Below, in pieces: positions 8,058-14,731 of a stretch of DNA of 64,000 nucleotides. The position numbers and the translations under genes were made by a program. The stretch's first letter is position 1; each line of letters opens with the position of its first letter. This stretch comes from an uncultured Prevotellaceae bacterium (GTDB lineage: Bacteria; Bacteroidota; Bacteroidia; Bacteroidales; Bacteroidaceae). A model generated the notes under the pieces. The model was not told the origin of the DNA. It saw only the letters and a list, made by a program, of their open reading frames with translations, and searched no databases. The stretch lies in the NCBI GenBank assembly GCA_900315565.1, contig OMZS01000024.1, positions 1 through 64,000 on the forward strand. The letters run 5' to 3'.

Positions 8058-8076
8058 GTCTGTATCCTCCTTTCCT

Positions 8077-10179
8077 TTATTTTACAACATACTTTTTACC
8101 GTTCATAATGTAGATACCCTTGGGCAGACCGCTCATGTTGCCGTCCTTGGCTACGAGCACGCCACCGATTGTGTAGATGTCGCCGCTTGTGGGGGCTGTG
8201 GTCTCCACCGAGTCAACGCCGGTGATGATGCTGTCGTCGAAGAACAGGGTAAGCTGCGGGGCCGAGGCAGCGGCATCGGTGACGGGAACAACGAAGTAGG
8301 CGCGGAACGGCTTCACGTTGGTGCCGCTGGCCGACACCACTGAGAACACGCCCTTTGTGGCACTGTAGACGAAGCGCGTCTCGGCAGCCTGGCTCACGTC
8401 GGCTGTGCCGGCACCTCTGCTGTCGCCATAGCGGGTAATCTTCTTGTAGGCGTATGTGCCCGGGAAGCCAGAGTGATTAGCTGCGGCGTTGTGGTCGGTG
8501 CTGGTGATGGCACCAATAGTGAACTTGCCGTCGGTCTTGCCGGCTGACTGTCCGCGCGTGTCGAGCGAGCCCTCTGCACCCCAGAAGATGTAGGGTTCGT
8601 TGGCATTGAGCGCTGTATTGTCGGCCTGCTGCTCAAACGTCAGGTCGTTGCCGCTTATGGTTGTCCACTTATACACTTTCAGGTCGTTGCCGTAGTAGGT
8701 CTTCAGCTGTGCCGGAGTGAAAGCTACCGGGAGCATGCACGTGGTTTTCTTGACTGCCACCTCGCTCATGTTGCGGTCGAAGATCAGGTCTTCGGCATAG
8801 AACGCCAGTCCGGGGCAGAACGAATAGCCGTGGGTGCGGTAGTTCGTGGAGTTGTAGTTGGCATCGCCGCTTGTGCCCATACGCACAGGCAGGCAGTTGG
8901 CATCGCTCGGGTCATAGCCCGCATCGGTGAGGTAGAGAGCCTTGGCTGTGCCCATAGCGGCATCCTGCTCGGTGCTGCCGACCACATTGAACGGGTGGCG
9001 GCGGTCAACTGCCTTGAGTGCTTCGTTCTGCGGAACGTCGGCAAGGTTGGCAGGATCCATAGCTATCACCGTCTTGTTGTTGGCGAAGATCACTGCGTTC
9101 TGGTTCTTTCCTCTGTCGAAGAAGCTGTAGGCATTGTTCTGCCTCTGGCTTGGCTGACCGCTTACCTGCCGACGACGGAAGTCGTAGCGCGTGATGTCGG
9201 TTGGCGATGTAGATGCCGTGGTGCGGAAGCCTGAGGTGGTGTTGGCGTCCTTCAGAAGCACCACGTCGGCAACGTAAGCACTTCCCTCGGCGCTGATAGC
9301 TATCTTCAGGCTGCCACCAGCACTGACGTCTGCACTGCCTTCAAGCTTGTGCCAAGCCCTGTTACTTGTGCTTTCCTGCATATTCTCCAGATGCTCGCAA
9401 CGTCCGAATGGGTTGATAGACGCGATGCTTCCTAAGCCGTCGCCTGTCAGGGTAATCGTATTTACCACATTATTATCCAGCTTGAGAGATATGTCCGCAA
9501 CTTCGCCGCGTACTATTGCCTGCACGGTGTAGGTTCCGGCAGCGAGGTTGGTGACGGTTTGATAAATTTCGTTACCTGTGTTCAAGGGAATGGTATAATC
9601 ATTTTCACCATTCCATGAAGGTTGTACATCATTAGCAGTTATTGTTTCTGTTGAGCCTTCCAACTGCCACGTGGGGTTGAGGAGTCTTGTCAGGTCGCCA
9701 GGAGCAGCCTGCCAGTAGTCGGCACCGTTGGGATATGCACCGGCATCGCTGGTGTCCACGGTGGTGATGGCTGCGCCGGTGGTGTTGCGCTTGTAGTTCT
9801 CAGATGTGGAGTAGGTGAAGTCGAAGCCGCCACCCACTTCTTCAAAGCTTACATAGTCATGGTTTTTGTCGATAATCTTGAGGAAGCCCGGAGTGGAGAT
9901 GCGGAAGTTGTCGTCGTCGGCATCGTAAGCGGTATCGCTGAATGTACCCTCGCTAAGCTTTGTGGGGTTATTATCATAGTCGATTACGGTCTCGCCGTTC
10001 TCGGTCTTGGTGTTGTAGTGCCATATCTCGTATCTGTACGGAGGCACGCCGCCTTCGATATTTATCTTGGCAGAGTTGATGAACAGTCCTCCATGCGGCT
10101 CAAAGCCAATGCTGGAGTGGAAGGTGTACTTATATGTATGAATGTCACCGTAGTTGCCGGAACTATCGAAGCCGCGCAC
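8077..10179 (-). CDS. C-terminal part of a frameshifted giant exported protein (T9SS-like C-terminus)
   Basis: This frame is the downstream continuation of the frame ending at 10062; adding one base near 10188-10190 joins them into a single ~1353-residue protein. The part contains a galactose-binding-like beta-sandwich (NPTWQLEGSTETI ... ADVVLLKDANT), a long central region with repeated NPTW/FCPGLAFYAEDL-type segments, and a C-terminus GVDSVETT ... GDIYTIGGVLVAKDG ... LPKGIYIMNGKKYVVK of the kind that serves as a type IX secretion sorting signal in Prevotella-like species. The apparent start at 10179 is a GTG inside the gene and is probably not used. Likely a secreted or surface glycan-binding protein; no catalytic domain is recognised. 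Confidence 0.7.
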   Translation of the reverse strand: MRGFDSSGNYGDIHTYKYTFHSSIGFEPHGGLFINSAKINIEGGVPPYRYEIWHYNTKTENGETVIDYDNNPTKLSEGTFSDTAYDADDDNFRISTPGFLKIIDKNHDYVSFEEVGGGFDFTYSTSENYKRNTTGAAITTVDTSDAGAYPNGADYWQAAPGDLTRLLNPTWQLEGSTETITANDVQPSWNGENDYTIPLNTGNEIYQTVTNLAAGTYTVQAIVRGEVADISLKLDNNVVNTITLTGDGLGSIASINPFGRCEHLENMQESTSNRAWHKLEGSADVSAGGSLKIAISAEGSAYVADVVLLKDANTTSGFRTTASTSPTDITRYDFRRRQVSGQPSQRQNNAYSFFDRGKNQNAVIFANNKTVIAMDPANLADVPQNEALKAVDRRHPFNVVGSTEQDAAMGTAKALYLTDAGYDPSDANCLPVRMGTSGDANYNSTNYRTHGYSFCPGLAFYAEDLIFDRNMSEVAVKKTTCMLPVAFTPAQLKTYYGNDLKVYKWTTISGNDLTFEQQADNTALNANEPYIFWGAEGSLDTRGQSAGKTDGKFTIGAITSTDHNAAANHSGFPGTYAYKKITRYGDSRGAGTADVSQAAETRFVYSATKGVFSVVSASGTNVKPFRAYFVVPVTDAAASAPQLTLFFDDSIITGVDSVETTAPTSGDIYTIGGVLVAKDGNMSGLPKGIYIMNGKKYVVK

Positions 10180-12137
10180 CTTAACATAAATGGAACTGCA
10201 CTGGTATAGGTTATCGTGTAGCCATCGAACGAAAGGTTGAACTTTGTATCGGTGTACATATTTGTTTCGCTGAGGTCAAAATAAGCATTTGCGCCGAAGC
10301 CTATAGCATATTGAGTTGCTTCAGTATGTATGCCGTCAGACCCATCAGTCAAATCCACTGCGATGTATTCACTGACCGAACCCTTGAAGTCTACATTGCC
10401 ATCTTCGGTTCCCGGCGACAGTGTGGCATCGGGTGTGTGGAACTCCAGTCGGTAGGTCATCGTTGTGGCATTGAACGAGAAGGTGTAACCCAAATAGTTG
10501 GGGCTGGCCTCAGGGTTGAGCGACTGGTCAGAGCTTGCGGTTGTCATAGCACCGTGCAGGGCACGACCGTCGAGGCTGTTGCCAAGCGTTATGAGCGGAC
10601 GTATGGCATGATCCCAGTTGGTGTTTGATGCAGGCAGCACGTCGAGATAGAGTCCACCCCAGCCTGCTTCAGGGCGATCCACGCTAATCTTATATACTAT
10701 ACTGTCACTCTCAGCCACATAAGATGTGCTTCCTACGCCATTCTTGTAGTAGTAAGGAGTCATTGGCTTGGCCTGACTGATGTCTATCGACACCTCGCGG
10801 CCTGCTGTCCAGTTACCTGCGAGCTTATAGCCACTGGCATCGCTGGCCCCAGTGGTAGTGTAGTTGTAGAGCACGTGGCCGCGGTCTACATTGAGGTTGA
10901 AGGTGTGAGCCTTGGCAGAGCCTTTGCTGAACGACCAAGAACCAGTATTGTAGGGTTCAGAAGAAGTCTTGTAGGCTGTAGCACCGTCGTAGTTGCTGCC
11001 GTTCCAGAAATTTATGAAGCTGACATAGGAGTCAAGCTGTCCTGAAATGGGGTGGTCGCCATCGTAGGAGTTGCCGCTGTTAGGCAGATAGCCCGGGGTA
11101 AGATCAGTGGTTGGGCGATAGACCACAACGTCGTCGTCGCGGAGGATGTACCACTGTATCTGCGTGTCTGTGCCAATCGCACTCTTACTTTTCCACGTAA
11201 CGAGGTCGTCGTCCTTGATGGTGAAGGTGTAGTACTTGGTGCTTATAAGTCCGTCGCCAATCACTTGGTGTCCATCCCAATAGCGGTTACGCGAGGGCAC
11301 CATCTTGAACGACGGCCACTTCTCGCCGTTGGTAATCTGTGGCGATACCCAGTAGTAGTCGTGCGCGCCGTCACCAGCCACGATGCGAGCCTGCCAGTTT
11401 CCTCCTACCTTTTTGGCCTCGAGACGTGCCACCTGTCCGTTGGCAAGAGTCGGGATGGTAGGTGTACAGTCGTCGGGGCCAACTGCCAGAGTTGTCCACG
11501 AGTCGCCCACGTTTTCGCTGTTACCATACCATTGATTGCCCAGTTCGAGCTTAAAGCGTGAACTGGCAGTGAAGCCGTCAATGGTGTTCAGATACCATGT
11601 ATAGACATTGTTCTCGCTGTCGAACTCATTGTAGCGGATACCTATCCAATCTGAATTGTTGTCTCGCTTATAGGCATCGGTGCGCAGGGTGACATTCTCT
11701 TCTGTCGGTATTGCAACTTCCCACGTTACTGTAAGTTTTATACCATAATCAGAACTGTTGTAATCGGTAGCAGAAATCGTTACCTTGTAGTTTGTCGTGT
11801 TATAGTCGGAGGGTAATTTTATGCTTACATCATGTATGTTATTACCACCTTCTTTCCAACACCATACAGAACTGCCATTTCCAAGATCTGAATATGTTTC
11901 CCCACTGTAGGCTTTCATACAAACATCATTGTTGGCTTTAGGCAGTAGGTTGACAGTCTGGTTCGTACAGTCTGCGGTATAGAATGAGTATGCCCACTTG
12001 TTGTCACCAGTGCCCTGCATTTCATGGTCACCGTCGTATCCGCCCCAAAAGTGTAGCCACATATTGTCTGCCTTGGCATGATAAGGCATTGCCAGCAGTG
12101 TAGCCAGCAACCCAAGATAAGTTAATAGTCTTTTCAT
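10062..12137 (-). CDS. N-terminal part of a frameshifted giant exported protein
   Basis: Signal peptide MKRLLTYLGLLATLLAMPYHAKA, then a large beta-rich region with aromatic/Asp-Gly motifs (MWLHFWGGYDGDHEMQG, FINFWNGSNYDGATAY) suggestive of starch- or glycan-binding modules. Homologous-looking frame content continues to about TSAVPF near 10192; the remaining ~43 codons are out of frame. In the other frame the sequence continues naturally as FYVKVRGFDSSGNYGD, so one A appears missing in the AAA at 10188-10190 (plus strand). The combined length 4061 bp plus 1 is exactly divisible by three. A strong promoter lies at 12179-12208. Whether the shift is a real mutation, a phase-variation state or a sequencing error cannot be decided here. 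Confidence 0.7.
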   Translation of the reverse strand: MKRLLTYLGLLATLLAMPYHAKADNMWLHFWGGYDGDHEMQGTGDNKWAYSFYTADCTNQTVNLLPKANNDVCMKAYSGETYSDLGNGSSVWCWKEGGNNIHDVSIKLPSDYNTTNYKVTISATDYNSSDYGIKLTVTWEVAIPTEENVTLRTDAYKRDNNSDWIGIRYNEFDSENNVYTWYLNTIDGFTASSRFKLELGNQWYGNSENVGDSWTTLAVGPDDCTPTIPTLANGQVARLEAKKVGGNWQARIVAGDGAHDYYWVSPQITNGEKWPSFKMVPSRNRYWDGHQVIGDGLISTKYYTFTIKDDDLVTWKSKSAIGTDTQIQWYILRDDDVVVYRPTTDLTPGYLPNSGNSYDGDHPISGQLDSYVSFINFWNGSNYDGATAYKTSSEPYNTGSWSFSKGSAKAHTFNLNVDRGHVLYNYTTTGASDASGYKLAGNWTAGREVSIDISQAKPMTPYYYKNGVGSTSYVAESDSIVYKISVDRPEAGWGGLYLDVLPASNTNWDHAIRPLITLGNSLDGRALHGAMTTASSDQSLNPEASPNYLGYTFSFNATTMTYRLEFHTPDATLSPGTEDGNVDFKGSVSEYIAVDLTDGSDGIHTEATQYAIGFGANAYFDLSETNMYTDTKFNLSFDGYTITYTSAVPFMLRCAASIVPATTVTFIHISTPSTPALALSRMEDCSSTLPR

Positions 12138-12178
12138 TGCTTTTTTAAATTATAGTTTTTGTTTACAGTTTATCGGTG

Positions 12179-12208
12179 CAAAATTACTAAAAGTACATGA
12201 ACTTCAAA
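12179..12208 (-). promoter_or_regulatory. Bacteroidetes promoter for the giant exported protein
   Basis: On the minus strand, TTTG (12208-12205), 18 bp, TAATTTTG (12186-12179), an excellent match to the -33/-7 consensus, 42 bp before the start codon. The spacer 12209-12434 has a TGTGGCG/CGCCACA hairpin near 12303-12318 and no gene. Confidence 0.8.
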
Positions 12209-12434
12209 GGAAAATCAAATAATTGACACAATTTTTATATGCAAACGTTTGCGCAAAATTGAATTTTTTAACTGGTTCTCCGGCTTAAAAAATCTTAGCT
12301 TGTGTGGCGTTCGCCACAAGGTTGTGCGGAATCGCTATAGCTGCACTGCGGATATTTTCCGTTGATGATGGTTGGAGGACTTCACAGGTTCCTAAGGCCA
12401 ACATCATAGCCCAAAGCATAACGATTAGCATTGT

Positions 12435-13108
12435 TACCCCAGTTCGGGATAAGAAAACCTCTTAAAAAGTTGGTAATCTGAGATATTCTTTGTAACTTTA
12501 GGCTTGATATTCAGTCACTTATAAAGTTGAACAAAAGAATAAACTCATGATTACCAATGACAAAATTACAGAAATTTTCTGTGCCGTGGATGAATTTTGT
12601 AAAGAATTTGACAAACAGACAGACAAAAAGTCTCTCATTTCCTCAGACGGTAAGCCTCGTCGTTACCGCAAGGCATCGCTCTCCGACAGCGAGATTATGA
12701 CCATCTTGATAGTGTTTCAGTTTGGTTCGTTCCGCAACTTCAAGCACTACTACCTGTTTTTCATCAAGGAGCATCTAAAGTCCTATTTTCCCAAGGCCGT
12801 ATCCTACAACCGTTTCGTGGAACTTCAGAGCCGTGTCTTCTTCCTGATGATGTTCTTCCTAAACCTCTCGGCCTTCGGGCGATGCACAGGTATCAGTTTC
12901 GTGGACTCAACGATGGTGCCTGTATGCCACAATCTCAGGCGTTATGCAAACAAGGTGTTCAAAGGACTGGCTACGAACGGGAAAGGGACGATGGGATGGT
13001 GTCATGGTTTCAAACTACACTTGGTCTGCAACGACAGGGAAGGGATATTGCATTGAAAATACAAAACAACTCATATTGTTTTAGAATATCTTATCCCGAA
13101 CTGGGGTA
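12435..13108 (+). mobile_element. internally deleted IS982-family insertion sequence
   Basis: The element is bounded by perfect 20-bp inverted repeats: TACCCCAGTTCGGGATAAGA at 12435-12454 and TCTTATCCCGAACTGGGGTA at 13089-13108. It holds the first ~168 codons of an IS982 transposase, which jump directly into right-end sequence at about 13045, so roughly the last 120 codons are missing. Its length of ~674 bp compares with about 1 kb for intact IS982 elements. No clear target duplication is visible (flanks CATTGT and TTTAAC). It lies 16 bp before a lipoprotein gene and may have replaced its promoter. Confidence 0.88.
12547..13056 (+). pseudogene. IS982-family transposase, C-terminally truncated
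   Basis: 169 codons, beginning MITNDKITEIFCAVDEFCKEF and containing the typical IS982 blocks LSDSEIMTILIVFQFGSFRNFKHYY and FVDSTMVPVCHNLRR...KVFKGLATNGKGTMGWCHGFKLHLVCND. Family members run to about 300 residues, so the later part of the catalytic domain, including the final acidic residue of the DDE triad, is gone. The last three or four codons come from right-end sequence. It should be inactive by itself, although the element keeps both ends and could be moved in trans. Confidence 0.88.
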
Positions 13109-13124
13109 TTTAACTCTAAAAAAA

Positions 13125-13673
13125 ATGAAACATTACAAACCCCTCGCTTGGATGATGGCGATAGCCATGGCCAGCACAGTGACGACTGCTTGCAGCAGTG
13201 ACAGTTATGAACCCGAAAAACCTTTCACGACGTGCCCTTCAGAAAAGGTCACATTCTATGCTTGTGGCATCGGTCAGCCGGATACGCGTTCGGCCAATGA
13301 TGCGCAGAGTGTGCTCTTCACCGAGGATGATATTGAGTGGTTGGATGTTACCACTCGCGAAATCAAGTTCCGCGATATGGACGAACCGCTCTACAAGCGC
13401 CTGGAGCCTTTCCACGAGATCAAGTTCTGTCTTGGCGATAATGAGTTATTCGTGGTCAGCAGTTTTGTTGGCGATTGGGACAGCAGGGTGTTCACCAACC
13501 TCGTCTTGCATTATGATGTGATTTCCGACCCTGGCCAAGGCCATTATTATCTGCACGACTGCTATCCCCTCCAATTCATCGGCACCGCCGAGGTGAAGGC
13601 AAACATCAAGAAGAACGCCGGTCAGTGGGAATTGTTCACTTACTATCTGGAAAGTAAGGGAAAACTGAAATAA
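13125..13673 (+). CDS. hypothetical exported lipoprotein
   Basis: 182 residues, starting MKHYKPLAWMMAIAMASTVTTACSS; the TAC-SS lipobox predicts lipidation. The mature part is beta-rich (FYACGIGQPDTRSA, DIEWLDVTTREIKF, EIKFCLGDNELFVVSSFVGDWDSRVFTNLVLHYD), with no family I can name. A longer frame runs back into the IS element to 12882, but the signal peptide fixes the start at 13125. The IS982 right end is only 16 bp upstream, so its own promoter has probably been displaced and expression may depend on outward transcription from the IS. The 3' end runs into a promoter for the next gene. Confidence 0.75.
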   Translation: MKHYKPLAWMMAIAMASTVTTACSSDSYEPEKPFTTCPSEKVTFYACGIGQPDTRSANDAQSVLFTEDDIEWLDVTTREIKFRDMDEPLYKRLEPFHEIKFCLGDNELFVVSSFVGDWDSRVFTNLVLHYDVISDPGQGHYYLHDCYPLQFIGTAEVKANIKKNAGQWELFTYYLESKGKLK

Positions 13674-13675
13674 TA

Positions 13676-13706
13676 TTTGGGAATAAAAAGAATTGTCGTA
13701 ACTTTG
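13676..13706 (+). promoter_or_regulatory. promoter for the flavin reductase, with a long repeat-filled leader
   Basis: TTTG (13676-13679), 19 bp, TAACTTTG (13699-13706): a perfect Bacteroidetes promoter. Transcription would start near 13712, giving a ~240-nt untranslated leader that consists almost wholly of the dispersed palindromic repeat. Confidence 0.75.
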
Positions 13707-13723
13707 CGCAGGTAAAGAAAACA

Positions 13724-13842
13724 GGGAGTTAACAGGAATTAGCGGCAGTTAACGAGCCTGGCTCGTGAAGTTAACGGACGCTTGCAGGGAGTTAACGGGA
13801 GTTAGCGGCAGTTAACGAGCCTGGCTCGTGAAGTTAACGGAC
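13724..13842 (+). repeat. 56-bp direct repeat (two copies) within the leader
   Basis: Copies at 13724-13779 and 13787-13842 begin GGGAGTTAAC and contain AGCGGCAGTTAACGAGCC followed by TGGCTCGTGAAGTTAACGG; they differ at only a few bases. Each holds the palindrome ACGAGCC-T-GGCTCGT. Confidence 0.9.
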
Positions 13843-13944
13843 AATAGTTTCCTTAAAGAGGACTAATGTCCGCTAACTTCAGATAACTTCAGATAACTTC
13901 CGCTAACTTCCAAATAACTTCAGATAACTTCCAATATGTGTAAT
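13779..13944 (+). repeat. dispersed palindromic repeat element, copy 2 (inverted copy at 3049-3195)
   Basis: Same order of parts as copy 1 but in opposite orientation: CGCTTGCAGGGAGTTAAC, ACGAGCC palindrome, imperfect hairpin around TTCCTTAAAGAGGA, then several AGATAACTTC units and CCAATATGTGTAATTG. It has extra AGATAACTTC units relative to copy 1. Confidence 0.85.
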
Positions 13945-13953
13945 TGTATAATT

Positions 13954-14514
13954 ATGAAGAGTTTTAAATCAATGGCGTGGCTACTGCCACAACCTGTGCT
14001 GGTTATCGGCACTTACGACAAAGAAGGTAAGCCCAATGCGATGAATGCCGCTTGGGGCGGACAATGGGACATGCACGAGATCATGATCTCGCTTGGCTCT
14101 CATCAGACCACCGACAATCTGGCAGCAAATCCAGAGTTTACAGTCAGCTTTGCTACCGCAGCAACGATGGTTGCCGCTGACTATGTGGGCATTGTGAGCG
14201 GCAGAAAAACTCCAGACAAGATGCAACGCACGGGCTGGACCATAGAGAAAGCCCCCCATGTGAATGCTCCTGTATTCAAGGAGTTTCCCATGACGCTGGA
14301 ATGCAGGGTGAAGCAGAAGTTTGACGAGAGTGACACGGGCTATTACCTGGTTGCCGAAATCGTGAACATCCTCTGTGACGAGAAGATCCTGACAGAAGAC
14401 GGGAAGCCCGATGTAGAAAAGATGGAACTGATTACTTTCGACCCCATTCATCACACTTACATTCAGCTTGGAAAAACCGTAGGCAAAGCTTTCGCCGACG
14501 GGAAACAGTTGTAG
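13954..14514 (+). CDS. flavin reductase family protein (flavoredoxin-like)
   Basis: 186 residues from the ATG at 13954; an ATG six codons earlier (MCNCII) lies in the repeat and is less likely. The start MKSFKSMAWLLPQPVLVIGTYDKEGKPNAMNAAWGG, followed by ISLGSHQTTDNLAANPEFTVSFAT, is the FMN-binding split-barrel core of the flavin reductase/flavoredoxin family; HHTYIQLGKTVGKAFADGK closes the fold. It probably binds FMN and transfers electrons from a reduced carrier in the cytoplasm; partner and substrate are unknown. The long structured leader is unusual. Confidence 0.85.
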   Translation: MKSFKSMAWLLPQPVLVIGTYDKEGKPNAMNAAWGGQWDMHEIMISLGSHQTTDNLAANPEFTVSFATAATMVAADYVGIVSGRKTPDKMQRTGWTIEKAPHVNAPVFKEFPMTLECRVKQKFDESDTGYYLVAEIVNILCDEKILTEDGKPDVEKMELITFDPIHHTYIQLGKTVGKAFADGKQL

Positions 14515-14526
14515 AAGTTCTCTTTA

Positions 14527-14661
14527 CCATCACCCATCACCTAACACCTAACACCCATCACCTAACACCTAACACCCCCATGCTGCCGGATATGCCATCC
14601 CCGGGAGCATGGGGGTGTTAGGTGATGGGTGTTGGGTGATGGGTGTTGGGTGATGGGTGGC
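14527..14661. repeat. minisatellite arranged as a large inverted repeat
   Basis: The left side is built of CACCCATCACCTAACAC words and the right side of their complements (GTGTTAGGTGATGGGTG), around a 21-nt loop (14585-14605). The innermost 18 bp pair perfectly: ACCTAACACCCCCATGCT (14567-14584) with 14606-14623; further out the pairing is slipped by the repeat. It lies between the flavin reductase and mutS2 and may terminate transcription. Confidence 0.9.
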
Positions 14662-14719
14662 TTTCGGCTATTTGTTTCAATTTTTCTTTCGTCGGGTCTG
14701 TATTCTCAAAAAAAATGTA

Positions 14720-14727
14720 TAATTTTG
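14720..14727 (+). promoter_or_regulatory. -7 box for mutS2, four bases before the start codon
   Basis: TAATTTTG matches TAnnTTTG, and the ATG follows at 14732, so the transcript would be leaderless or nearly so. A -33 TTTG at standard spacing is not evident. Confidence 0.5.
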
Positions 14728-14731
14728 CAGC

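Noticed and set aside
12882-13124. Long N-terminal extension of the lipoprotein gene into the IS element
   Set aside because: The extension is an out-of-frame reading of the transposase and the IS end; the lipoprotein signal peptide begins at 13125.
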